Positions 9,110-17,510 of a stretch of 64,000 bases of DNA are shown here, in pieces. The stretch comes from Polaribacter dokdonensis. GTDB taxonomy: Bacteria > Bacteroidota > Bacteroidia > Flavobacteriales > Flavobacteriaceae. The notes beneath the pieces were generated by a model. That model made no database searches. It saw nothing but the letters and a program-made list of their open reading frames with translations, and was not told the DNA's origin. Position 1 is the first letter of the stretch; every line of letters begins with the position of its first letter. The stretch is taken from contig NZ_CP101505.1 of the NCBI RefSeq assembly GCF_024362345.1, positions 1,136,001 to 1,200,000 on the forward strand. The letters run 5' to 3'. The position numbers and the translations under genes are program-made.

Positions 9110-9595
9110 CTAAAATTTCTGAATGACAGACTGTATAAATGGATAATAATACTCAGTCATTATATAACCACTTTTTTCAGCTATTTTTCGACCTCTGTGA
9201 TTTACAAAAATTAAGGTTGGGAAAGAATTTACTTTAAATTTCTTTTTTAAATATAAATTCTCACTCAGCTTATCTTGAGTTAATAAATCTTGTTGTCTTG
9301 GAATATCTACCTCTAACAAAATTAATTCTTTGTCTGAAAATTCTTTGAACTTTTCTGTATGAAATAATTCTTTATCCAAACGAATGCATGGTCCACACCA
9401 ATCTGAACCTGTAAAATAAATAAGAACTGGTTTGTTTTCTGTTTTAGACCTTTTTAAGGCCTCTTTGTACGTTAACACCCAATTCAAACGATCTGAAATG
9501 TCGTTAATAGCTAATTTCTCTGTTTTAGTTTCCTGTGGGTAAGTCAATAAAATTGCAAAAATGCAAAGTAGGGGAAACATTACTTTTTTCATCAT
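9110..9595 (-). CDS. Exported thioredoxin-family protein
   Basis: A 161-residue thioredoxin-fold protein with a hydrophobic N-terminal signal (residues 1-20) and the redox motif CGPC at residues 67-70 within TGSDWCGPCIRLDKE. The cis-proline is in FPTLIFVN. The form GSDWCGPC with a YTE/YxEAL-type helix before it resembles the thioredoxin_7/DUF255-like group common in Bacteroidota, thought to act on disulfides in the periplasm. ATG ATG doublets at the start leave a one-residue ambiguity. A full promoter (TTTG-N21-TACATTTG) lies directly upstream, so it is an independent unit. Confidence 0.85.
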   Translation of the reverse strand: MMKKVMFPLLCIFAILLTYPQETKTEKLAINDISDRLNWVLTYKEALKRSKTENKPVLIYFTGSDWCGPCIRLDKELFHTEKFKEFSDKELILLEVDIPRQQDLLTQDKLSENLYLKKKFKVNSFPTLIFVNHRGRKIAEKSGYIMTEYYYPFIQSVIQKF

Positions 9596-9614
9596 AATGT
9601 GTTTTTAAATTTAT

Positions 9615-9647
9615 CAAATGTATCAAAAAAAATCTAAAAATTGCAAA
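9615..9647 (-). promoter_or_regulatory. Predicted promoter for thioredoxin-like gene
   Basis: On the minus strand TTTG (9644-9647) and TACATTTG (9615-9622) are separated by 21 bases, a full Bacteroidota -33/-7 promoter about 20 bases before the start codon. Confidence 0.7.
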
Positions 9648-9677
9648 TAATGAGTTCAATAGACACCTAAAGCAACC

Positions 9678-10718
9678 TCAATTATTCAAATTATATAAAT
9701 TTACACCTATTGAATTAAGTATGAGACTATTAAAATTAGAGGCATCATTATTTAAAAATGCAGTTCTAATTTCTAAATAAGAAAGTTCTGTTATTTTATT
9801 TTGTAATCGTGTATAATCTTTCTCTGTAGTTAGAATTAATTTATCCTTCGAATTAATTTCACTGAATTTAGAAGTAATATCCTGTATATTTTTATCGGTA
9901 AAATGATGATGATCAGGATAATTCAAATGAGTAAAATTAATAGCATTATCACTTAGAAAGCTAAGTAAAGGCTTAGGATTTGCAATCCCTGTAACTAGCA
10001 ATAAGTGTTTGCTTTTTAAAGCATCAATAGTAAGATTTAAACTACCAGATATTTTATCAGCATAAGCAATGGTGCTAAAAAAAACTGGTTTATTAAATAG
10101 TTGTAGCTTCTTTTTAATTTTGTCTTGTTCTAATATTGATAAATTTGATGGACATTTAGTTACAACAATAACATCTGCTCTTGCTGCTCCTGCCCTATTT
10201 TCTCTTAAATTACCTGTTGGTAAAAGAAAATCATCAATAAATAAATCGTTATACTTTGTAAGTAAAACATAGCAACTACCTTTTACTTTTCTATGTTGAT
10301 ATGCATCATCTAGCAAAATAATATCTGGAGATTTACTTTGAATTAATTGCTGAATTCCTTCTACTCTATTCTCATTTACAGCAACATTTAGGTTAGCAAA
10401 CTTTTTATAATATTGCAAAGGTTCATCTCCTATATCTGAAGCTGAATGATTATTATTAGCTAAAATATATCCCTTGGTTTTACGACCATAACCTCTACTT
10501 AAAATTGCAACTTTAAACTTCTCTTGTAAGATGCTTACTAAGTATTCAACTTGTGGTGTTTTACCTGTTCCACCAACACTTAAATTCCCAACCACAATTA
10601 CAGGCAGTGAAAACTTGACAGATTTCAAGATGTTTTTCTCAAACAAAAAATTACGAATCGCTGTAATTATATCATATATAATCGCAAATGGAAAGAGTAA
10701 AAATCGTAGAATTTTCAT
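9678..10718 (-). CDS. lpxK: Tetraacyldisaccharide 4'-kinase
   Basis: LpxK phosphorylates the 4' position of the lipid A disaccharide precursor at the inner face of the cytoplasmic membrane. The 346-residue protein has the N-terminal hydrophobic helix (residues about 5-28), the P-loop GGTGKT at 49-54, and the hallmark DDAYQHRKV segment holding the catalytic aspartate and histidine. LLPTGNLRE and a C-terminal HHHFTDKNI segment are also typical. It is divergent from the Nif3-like gene across 52 bases. A TATTTTTA element in that gap may be a weak -7 box for lpxK. Its presence indicates LPS biosynthesis, as expected for this phylum. Confidence 0.95.
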   Translation of the reverse strand: MKILRFLLFPFAIIYDIITAIRNFLFEKNILKSVKFSLPVIVVGNLSVGGTGKTPQVEYLVSILQEKFKVAILSRGYGRKTKGYILANNNHSASDIGDEPLQYYKKFANLNVAVNENRVEGIQQLIQSKSPDIILLDDAYQHRKVKGSCYVLLTKYNDLFIDDFLLPTGNLRENRAGAARADVIVVTKCPSNLSILEQDKIKKKLQLFNKPVFFSTIAYADKISGSLNLTIDALKSKHLLLVTGIANPKPLLSFLSDNAINFTHLNYPDHHHFTDKNIQDITSKFSEINSKDKLILTTEKDYTRLQNKITELSYLEIRTAFLNNDASNFNSLILNSIGVNLYNLNN

Positions 10719-10743
10719 TACTGTAAAAATACATTAAAAATGT

Positions 10744-10751
10744 TAACTTTG
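10744..10751 (+). promoter_or_regulatory. Predicted -7 box TAACTTTG for the Nif3-like operon
   Basis: An exact TAnnTTTG match located 20 bases before the ATG at 10771, in the divergent gap with lpxK. No convincing -33 TTTG is seen. Confidence 0.55.
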
Positions 10752-10770
10752 ATTTTCAATAATTTGATAA

Positions 10771-11865
10771 ATGACAGTAAAAGACGTTACAAATTACATA
10801 GAAGAACTAGCTCCTTTAAAGTATGCTGAATCTTTTGACAATGTAGGATTATTAATAGGAGACTATAGCACAAAAGTATCAGGAGTTTTAGTAACATTAG
10901 ATACTTTAGAAGACACTGTAGATGAAGCTATAGCTAAAAACTGTAATTTAATTGTAAGCTTTCATCCAATAATTTTTGGAGGTTTAAAAAAGATAAATGG
11001 CAATTCTTATGTAGAAAGAGTGGTTTTAAAAGCCATTAAAAATGATATTGCAATTTATGCAACACATACTGCTTTAGACAATTCTAAAAATGGAGTTTCT
11101 GCTAAGATGTGCGAAGTTTTAGGATTAGAAAACACTCAAATACTAATACCAAAAAAAGGCATAATCAAACAATTAAACACCTATGTACCTGATGAAAAAG
11201 CTGAGCAACTTAGAACTGCACTTTTAGAGGTAAACACAAATACTATTGGTAATTATGATAATTGTTCTTTTAGTAATTTAGGCGAAGGCACTTTTCAAGG
11301 AAATGAAAATGCAAACCCTACTTATGGTAAAAAAGGAGAATTACATACTGAAAAAGAAACTAAAATTTCTATAGTTTTTGAAAGTAAAGATGAAAAAGCA
11401 ATTATAAATGCTTTAAAAGAAAATCATCCTTATGAAGAAGTAGCCTATGAAATAATCTCTACTGAAAATGTACATGAAAATATAGGAATGGGAATGATTG
11501 GTGAATTCAAAATTGAAATGGATGAATCTGAGTTTTTGCATTATCTTAAAAAAACAATGCAAACTGATTGCGTAAGACATTCTGCATTATTGAATAAAAC
11601 CATTAAAAAAGTAGCTGTTTTAGGAGGCTCAGGAAGTTTTGCTATAGACAATGCAAGAAGTGCTGGTGCAGATGCTTATGTAAGTGCAGATTTTAAGTAT
11701 CATGAGTTTTTTAAGGCAGAAAAAAAGATTCTTTTGGCAGATATTGGTCATTATGAGAGTGAACAGTTTACAAAAAACCTTTTGGTTGATTATCTTACAA
11801 AAAAATTTAGTAATTTTGCAATCATTTTATCAGAAAAAAGTACAAATCCTATACATTATATATAA
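10771..11865 (+). CDS. Nif3-like dinuclear metal centre protein
   Basis: A 364-residue member of the NIF3/YbgI/YqfO family, whose members form toroidal hexamers with a two-metal site; the physiological reaction is unsettled (GTP cyclohydrolase I type 2 has been proposed). Metal-ligand motifs are visible: VSFHPIIFGG, ATHTALDNSKNG and the C-terminal GHYESEQF. The protein is about 110 residues longer than the core fold because of a central insertion (about residues 125-235) like the PII-like insert of YqfO. It overlaps a transcription unit with the following coiled-coil gene (2-base gap), a pairing often seen in flavobacteria. Confidence 0.9.
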   Translation: MTVKDVTNYIEELAPLKYAESFDNVGLLIGDYSTKVSGVLVTLDTLEDTVDEAIAKNCNLIVSFHPIIFGGLKKINGNSYVERVVLKAIKNDIAIYATHTALDNSKNGVSAKMCEVLGLENTQILIPKKGIIKQLNTYVPDEKAEQLRTALLEVNTNTIGNYDNCSFSNLGEGTFQGNENANPTYGKKGELHTEKETKISIVFESKDEKAIINALKENHPYEEVAYEIISTENVHENIGMGMIGEFKIEMDESEFLHYLKKTMQTDCVRHSALLNKTIKKVAVLGGSGSFAIDNARSAGADAYVSADFKYHEFFKAEKKILLADIGHYESEQFTKNLLVDYLTKKFSNFAIILSEKSTNPIHYI

Positions 11866-11867
11866 AC

Positions 11868-12641
11868 ATGGCAAAGAAGAAAGAAGTTTCGGTTGAAGAA
11901 AAATTAAGAGCTTTATATGATTTACAATTAATAGACTCTAGAATTGACGAAATTAGAAACGTAAGAGGAGAATTACCTTTAGAAGTTGAAGATTTAGAAG
12001 ATGAAGTTGCTGGTTTAAATACACGTATTTCTAATTTAGAAAAAGATGTTTCTAGTTTAGAAACAGATATCAACAATAAAAAATTAGCCATTGATGAGTC
12101 TAAGTCATTAATGAAAAAATACGAAGAGCAACAACAGAAAGTTAGAAATAACAGAGAGTTTGACTCTTTATCTAAAGAGATTGAGTTTCAAGATTTAGAA
12201 ATTCAATTAGCAGATAAAAGAATTAACGAATTTAAAGCTAAAATTGCTCAGAAATTAGAAGTGATTGATGCTACAAAAGAAAAGTTAGCTAAGCAAGAGC
12301 AACATTTAGGTCATAAAAAATCTGAGTTAGATGCTATCTTAAAAGAAACTGAAAAAGAAGAATCTCTTTTAATTGAAAAATCTAAAGAGTTTGGAGAGTC
12401 TTTAGACAAGCATTTATACTCTGCATATAATAGAATTAGAACTAAAGTTAAAAATGGTTTAGCTGTTGTTGCTATTGAACGTGGAGCTTCTGGAGGTTCT
12501 TATTTTACAATTCCACCTCAAGTGCAGTTAGAAATAGCAAACAGAAAGAAAATTACAATTGATGAGCACAGTGGACGTATCTTAGTTGATGCTGCTTTAG
12601 CTGAAGAAGAAAAAGAAAAAATGGATAAATTATTTTCTTAG
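11868..12641 (+). CDS. Coiled-coil protein with degenerate C4 zinc ribbon
   Basis: A 257-residue protein. Residues about 10-180 are one long heptad-rich coiled coil. The C-terminal part matches the conserved zinc-ribbon family frame (GLAVVAIERG...FTIPPQVQLEI...GRILVD), but every expected cysteine is replaced: the first pair region reads GASGGS and the second reads IDEHSG. No cysteine is present in the protein. The fold is probably kept without zinc. It sits 2 bases behind the Nif3-like gene and ends at a bidirectional terminator. In other bacteria this family is linked to Nif3 and has been discussed as nucleic-acid binding, but its function is unknown. Confidence 0.8.
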   Translation: MAKKKEVSVEEKLRALYDLQLIDSRIDEIRNVRGELPLEVEDLEDEVAGLNTRISNLEKDVSSLETDINNKKLAIDESKSLMKKYEEQQQKVRNNREFDSLSKEIEFQDLEIQLADKRINEFKAKIAQKLEVIDATKEKLAKQEQHLGHKKSELDAILKETEKEESLLIEKSKEFGESLDKHLYSAYNRIRTKVKNGLAVVAIERGASGGSYFTIPPQVQLEIANRKKITIDEHSGRILVDAALAEEEKEKMDKLFS

Positions 12642-12663
12642 TCTAAGTCTAATATATTTATAA

Positions 12664-12694
12664 AAAAACTCGAAGCGAAAGCTTCGAGTTTTTT
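12664..12694. terminator. Bidirectional terminator
   Basis: Stem ACTCGAAGC / GCTTCGAGT with a GAAA tetraloop, A-run before and T-run after. It separates the convergent coiled-coil and DUF349 genes. Confidence 0.92.
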
Positions 12695-12712
12695 ATTTGA
12701 CTTATTTCTAAA

Positions 12713-14593
12713 TTAAAAATCTAGTTTCCTTAAATAATCCATTTTTAAATTCCAAATAGCTAAATCTTTTCTATGTTTTTCTACTTGGTTTTTTACGTTT
12801 TTAACTAAAGGATTATCATCTGTAGCATTAGAGAAAAAACCTAAGTTATTCTCTAACTGCTGAATTTCTTTATTTATTTCATCTTGTCTTTTGCGAATAA
12901 ATTGCTGTTCTGAAACTAATTTTCTAGTATCGTTATCGGCTAAATAAGAATCGATTAAGTTCGTAAACTTTAACATTGCTACTTCTTCTTTATCTAGTGA
13001 TAAATTTTCTAGCATTTTGTCTATGTGCTTATTAAACTCCTCTTTTAAGTTTCCAGAATTTTTAGGTAAACTTCCTAGATTTCTCCATTTATCAATCGCT
13101 TCTAATACTGCTTCTTTAGACTCTTTTTTAGATTCCTTTAAAGTTTCTAAAAATTCTTTTTTAGCAACAACAACTTTTTCCTGTTCTTTGCTTATTGCAT
13201 TTTTTTGATTATTTAATCTATCAAAATAATAATTACAGGCGCTTTTAAACTTTTTCCAAATATCATCAGAAAATTTACGAGGAACATGCCCTATTTTTTT
13301 CCAATCTGCCTGAATTTTTTTCATAGCATTTGTAGCCATTTGCCAATCTTCACTATCTTTTAAAGATTCTGCAATTTCTATAAGCGCCATTTTTTTCTTT
13401 AAATTTTCTTGCTGCTCGTTTTTCTCTTGTTTGTAAAACGTATTCTTTGCAGTATTAAATTTCTTGGTTGCTTGCTTAAACTTTTGCCAAACTTCCTCGC
13501 TTTTATTGAAAGGTAATTTACCTGCTTTAAAATATTGTTGTCTTAATTTTTCTACTTCCTTAATACTCTTCTGCCAATCATTGTGTGTTTTATTACCAGA
13601 AGTATCATAGGCGTGCAAAAGAGCAATAACTTCTAATTTCTTTTCAACAATTTCTTGAAACTTAGATCGCATTTCTTTAAAATACTCATGTCTTTTGTCA
13701 TGAATTTTCTTTGTTGCATCACTAAATTTTTGCCAAATTTCTTCACGCATTTCTTTGGCCACTGGTCCAATATCTTCTTTCCAGCTTTTATGTAATTCTT
13801 GCAATTCTTTAGATGCATAATTTACATCTGCTTCATTGGCTAAAGCTTTCGCTTTTTCTATAATTTTAAGTTTTTCTTCTAAATTATATTTAAAATCTAA
13901 ATCTCTTAAATCATTGCTTAAATTTAAAAGATCATAAAAACGCTCTACATGATGATGATAGGTTTTCCAAGTATCATTATAATGTGATTTTGGAACAGGG
14001 CCTATTGCTCTCCACTTTTCTTGAATTGCTTTAAAATCTTTATACATTGTTGTAGCCTCTGCATTTTCTATTAAAGCTTTTAGGCTCTCAATAACATCAT
14101 TCCTTTTATCTAAATTTTGATTTAATTGAATATCTATTTCTTTATAAAAGGCATCTCTACGTTTTTTATAATCAAAAAGTAAATCATTATACTCAGATTT
14201 TAAAGGGCTAGAAAACTTAAAGTCGATTGAATTACCACCTTCTGCTAAAAACTGTGCTTTTTTCTCTGCTAAAAGAGCTCCAAACTTCTTGTTAAATTCG
14301 CTTTTAATACTCTCTACAGCATTTTTAACTGTCTGCACAGGGTAATTGTTTAAAACAGACTTTAAACTAACTAATAACTCTTCTAAGCTTTTCTCTGAAT
14401 AATTTTCTACTTGAATTTCTTTGTTATCACTTGATTCAGTATTTACAACTTCATTAGCACTGTCTACTGAGTCTACTTCAATCTCAGAATTATCTTCTGA
14501 AGATACAACTACCTCATTTTTAGCTTCTAATTTTGTTTCTTCTGAATTAACAGGGGTTTCGTTTTGAACAACTTTCTCTTGATTATCTAACAT
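12713..14593 (-). CDS. DUF349 repeat protein
   Basis: A 626-residue, highly charged, mostly helical protein. After an acidic low-complexity N-terminus (residues 1-75, rich in E, N, S and V) come at least five DUF349 repeats, recognisable by W, G and P spacing: WRAIGPVPKSHYNDTW, WKEDIGPVAKEMREEIW, QYFKAGKLPFNKSEEVW, WKKIGHVPRKFSDDIW and WRNLGSLPKNSG. DUF349 proteins are abundant in Bacteroidota and Actinobacteria; their biochemical role is not established. No signal peptide, so presumably cytoplasmic. It has its own promoter (14643-14673) and shares a terminator with the convergent gene. Confidence 0.88.
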   Translation of the reverse strand: MLDNQEKVVQNETPVNSEETKLEAKNEVVVSSEDNSEIEVDSVDSANEVVNTESSDNKEIQVENYSEKSLEELLVSLKSVLNNYPVQTVKNAVESIKSEFNKKFGALLAEKKAQFLAEGGNSIDFKFSSPLKSEYNDLLFDYKKRRDAFYKEIDIQLNQNLDKRNDVIESLKALIENAEATTMYKDFKAIQEKWRAIGPVPKSHYNDTWKTYHHHVERFYDLLNLSNDLRDLDFKYNLEEKLKIIEKAKALANEADVNYASKELQELHKSWKEDIGPVAKEMREEIWQKFSDATKKIHDKRHEYFKEMRSKFQEIVEKKLEVIALLHAYDTSGNKTHNDWQKSIKEVEKLRQQYFKAGKLPFNKSEEVWQKFKQATKKFNTAKNTFYKQEKNEQQENLKKKMALIEIAESLKDSEDWQMATNAMKKIQADWKKIGHVPRKFSDDIWKKFKSACNYYFDRLNNQKNAISKEQEKVVVAKKEFLETLKESKKESKEAVLEAIDKWRNLGSLPKNSGNLKEEFNKHIDKMLENLSLDKEEVAMLKFTNLIDSYLADNDTRKLVSEQQFIRKRQDEINKEIQQLENNLGFFSNATDDNPLVKNVKNQVEKHRKDLAIWNLKMDYLRKLDF

Positions 14594-14642
14594 ATCTACA
14601 ATGTTTAAAGGTCTTTATATAATAATATAATTATATAGTCAT

Positions 14643-14673
14643 CAAAATTACTCACAACTTACAAAAATAACAA
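14643..14673 (-). promoter_or_regulatory. Predicted promoter for DUF349 gene
   Basis: On the minus strand TTG (14671-14673) and TAATTTTG (14643-14650) are spaced by 20 bases, about 50 bases before the start codon. Confidence 0.65.
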
Positions 14674-14704
14674 GGTTTAATTATAGCAAAAATTTATACT
14701 GTAA

Positions 14705-15460
14705 TTAAGAATTCCAAATTCGCCAAGATTCCTCTGCCTGTAGCTCTAGCATTTCATATCCGTTCTTAATTGCTGCGCCTTTTTCTTTGCCATTTGACAA
14801 AAATTTAGAAACCTCTGGATTGTAAATTAAATCGTAAAGCAGATGCTTAGATGTTAAAAATTGGTAAGGTATAGCTGGACAATTATCTATATCTGGTGAA
14901 GTTCCTAATGGGGTTGAGTTTACAATTACAGTATAATCCTCTATAATTTCTTGTGATAAATCAGCATATGATATTTGTTTTTTGCCTTCAGGATTTCTTG
15001 AAACAAACTTGTATTTAATATCATTACGTTTTAATGCATAAGCAATGGCTTTAGAAGCACCACCTGTACCCAAAATTAATGCTTTTTTATGGTGTTTTTT
15101 CAATAAAGGTTTAATTGACTTTTCAAAGCCAACAACATCTGAGTTGTATCCTTTTAAATTTCCTCTTTTAGTAATTTTAATGGTATTTACAGCTCCTATT
15201 TCTTTAGCGGTTTTATCTATCTTATCTAAATAAGGCATTACCTCTTCTTTATAAGGAATGGTTACATTTATACCTCTTACTCCTTCATTATCTTCTAAAA
15301 TAGTCGGAAAATCATCGATTTTAGGCAAATCAAAATTAACATAATTGTGATTTTCTAAATTCAGTTGTGTAAACTTTTTACTAAAATATCCTCTTGAAAA
15401 CGAGTAAGAAATATCTCTACCTAATAAACCAAATAACCTACTTTTTTCTTCTTTTGCCAT
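14705..15460 (-). CDS. aroE: Shikimate dehydrogenase
   Basis: AroE reduces 3-dehydroshikimate to shikimate with NADPH in aromatic amino-acid biosynthesis. The 251 residues include the shikimate-binding SYSFSRGYF, NVTIPYKE (with the catalytic lysine), GYNSDVVGF (catalytic aspartate), the NADP-binding loop LGTGGASKA, and VNSTPLGTSP. It is about 20 residues shorter than the E. coli enzyme, as is common in flavobacteria. Its first 23 bases overlap the end of the upstream DUF368 gene, so it is translated from the DUF368 operon mRNA. Confidence 0.93.
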   Translation of the reverse strand: MAKEEKSRLFGLLGRDISYSFSRGYFSKKFTQLNLENHNYVNFDLPKIDDFPTILEDNEGVRGINVTIPYKEEVMPYLDKIDKTAKEIGAVNTIKITKRGNLKGYNSDVVGFEKSIKPLLKKHHKKALILGTGGASKAIAYALKRNDIKYKFVSRNPEGKKQISYADLSQEIIEDYTVIVNSTPLGTSPDIDNCPAIPYQFLTSKHLLYDLIYNPEVSKFLSNGKEKGAAIKNGYEMLELQAEESWRIWNS

Positions 15461-16448
15461 AATAATCTATAATAAGTACTAATGCTATACCAATTAAAAT
15501 AAATAATATTGCTACAAATGTTTCTGTTTTAAATAACTCTGGCATAAAACGCTCAAAGTTTTCAACAACTTTATTACCTTCTTTATCTATTAAAACTTGT
15601 CCATTTTCTTGAACATATATTTTCTCTTTCCAAGGCCAAACAATACCTAAAGAACCTGTTATAAACCCAATGATAACAGCATTTACAATCTTGTTATATT
15701 TCTTTAAAACATAACCCAAAACGTGAGAGATAGAAACTAAACCAAAAGCAGAACCTGCTGTAAAAACCGCAATAATTTTTAAATATTTTACTTTAATGGA
15801 ATCAGATAATACCTCGAAATTACCAATAGCCAAATTGGTTAATACATTTAAAAGTACGTTTACTGAATCTACTAACAATAGCACATAATTACCCAATAAA
15901 ATAAGTATGAAAGACCCTGATAAACCTGGCAAGGTCATACCAGAAACACCTATAATTCCACAAAGAAAAACAAACCATAGGTTATCATTTTCTTTAGCTG
16001 GTTTTAAAAAGCTAATGGCTAAACCTAATGTAATTCCTATAATTAAAGATATAAAACTGGTTCTGTTCCACTTCCCAAAATCTTTACCAATGTAATAAAT
16101 TGAGCCAATAATCATTCCAAAAAACCAACTCCAAACATAGAGCTCAAAATGTTTTAAAAAATAGTCTAAAATAAGTGAAATACTAAAATAGCTAAAGATA
16201 CTTCCACCCATTATCAACATAATAAATTGTGCATTGGTGTATTGAGAGAATCTTTTAAAATTCCCAGCAATTAAAAGTTTAAATGCTTTTAAATTAATTT
16301 TTTGAAAAGAATAGATTAAATCTTCATAAAAGCCAAGCACATAAGAAACTGTTCCACCAGAAACACCAGGTACTTTATTGGCAGCACCCATTGCTAATCC
16401 TTTAAAGAATAGTTTAGCTTTTTGCAGAAAAGTTCTTTCTTGTTGCAT
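15438..16448 (-). CDS. DUF368 polytopic membrane protein (PopT family), copy 2
   Basis: A 336-residue inner-membrane protein with roughly eight to ten hydrophobic segments. Family marks are NKVPGVSGGTVSYVLGFYEDL near the N-terminus and the internal counterpart TLPGLSGSFILILLGNY, two related re-entrant-like motifs. DUF368 proteins (PopT) have been reported to recycle undecaprenyl phosphate across the membrane. It lies directly downstream (0-base gap) of another DUF368 gene and shares its organisation, including the conserved block IVWPWKE. The C-terminal YYGKRRKK is basic and cytoplasmic by the positive-inside rule. Its 3' end overlaps aroE. Confidence 0.88.
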   Translation of the reverse strand: MQQERTFLQKAKLFFKGLAMGAANKVPGVSGGTVSYVLGFYEDLIYSFQKINLKAFKLLIAGNFKRFSQYTNAQFIMLIMGGSIFSYFSISLILDYFLKHFELYVWSWFFGMIIGSIYYIGKDFGKWNRTSFISLIIGITLGLAISFLKPAKENDNLWFVFLCGIIGVSGMTLPGLSGSFILILLGNYVLLLVDSVNVLLNVLTNLAIGNFEVLSDSIKVKYLKIIAVFTAGSAFGLVSISHVLGYVLKKYNKIVNAVIIGFITGSLGIVWPWKEKIYVQENGQVLIDKEGNKVVENFERFMPELFKTETFVAILFILIGIALVLIIDYYGKRRKK

Positions 16449-17372
16449 TTATTTTTTTTGTACTGCTAATCTCTCCATTCCTAAAATTAAGGCAAAACCA
16501 ATTAATGCCAATAGACCAGCCAATAGTAATTGAGCATCACCATCAAAATTAGAAGGCAATACACTTTGTTGATTAAAAGGTACTTGTTCTCCATGCGAAT
16601 TTGTTCTCCAAGTAATTGTTTCTTTCCAAGGCCAAATTTTATTTAAAGAACCAATAATAAATCCTGTTAGAACAGCAAGAGTGTACTCTTTATAATGATT
16701 AAATAACCATTTCAAAATTTTCGAAAATGATAATAAACCAACGATTGCTCCTAAACCAACAACTGCTATGGTTTTTAAGTCTTTATCACTAACAGCAGAT
16801 AAAATAGGCTTGTAGGCGCCTAAAAGCACCAATATAAACGCACCTGAAATACCAGGTAAAATCATTGCACAGATTGCTAATGCACCTGCAATAAACATGA
16901 ATAAAAGTGATGAATTCTCACTTACTAAAGGGTTTAAAGTTGTTATGTAATATGCTGTAAAAGCACCAATAATTAGTACTAAAACAGTTATAAAATTCCA
17001 TTTTTTTATTTGTTTGGCTATATAAATAATACTTGCTAAAACCAATCCAAAGAAAAAAGACCAAAGCAAAATAGGTTCATTTTCTAATAAATATTTAATG
17101 GCTTTAGCCAAAGAAACAACACTGATAAATATTCCAGTAAATAAGGCCAATAAAAAATTTCCATTTAATTTTTTCCAAGCAGATTTAAAACCTTCATCCT
17201 TTAAGGTTTTAAATAAATCTAGATTTATATTACTTATTGAGCTTAATAGCTCTTCATAAATACCAGATATAAAAGCAATTGTACCTCCAGAAACTCCTGG
17301 TACAACATCTGCTGCACCCATTGCCATTCCTTTAAGACCTATAACTATGTAGTCACTAATTTTTCTGCTCAT
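16449..17372 (-). CDS. DUF368 polytopic membrane protein (PopT family), copy 1
   Basis: A 307-residue paralogue of the next gene. It has the same motifs: ADVVPGVSGGTIAFISGIYEEL, ILPGISGAFILVLLGAY and KIWPWKETI. It is the first gene of the DUF368-DUF368-aroE operon. By analogy with PopT it would flip undecaprenyl phosphate. Whether the two copies form a heteromer or have split specificity cannot be told. A TATATTCG element about 25 bases upstream is a possible imperfect -7 box. Confidence 0.88.
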   Translation of the reverse strand: MSRKISDYIVIGLKGMAMGAADVVPGVSGGTIAFISGIYEELLSSISNINLDLFKTLKDEGFKSAWKKLNGNFLLALFTGIFISVVSLAKAIKYLLENEPILLWSFFFGLVLASIIYIAKQIKKWNFITVLVLIIGAFTAYYITTLNPLVSENSSLLFMFIAGALAICAMILPGISGAFILVLLGAYKPILSAVSDKDLKTIAVVGLGAIVGLLSFSKILKWLFNHYKEYTLAVLTGFIIGSLNKIWPWKETITWRTNSHGEQVPFNQQSVLPSNFDGDAQLLLAGLLALIGFALILGMERLAVQKK

Positions 17373-17510
17373 TTAATAGAAATTTCTTTGTTTAACGAAT
17401 ATAAAATTTTTTTTAGATAATAGAAGATTTCATACTAAGGTATCTAAAAAAAAGTTCTATTTTTATATTAATAAACTATAACTAATACATAACCAAATAA
17501 TTACTAAAAC

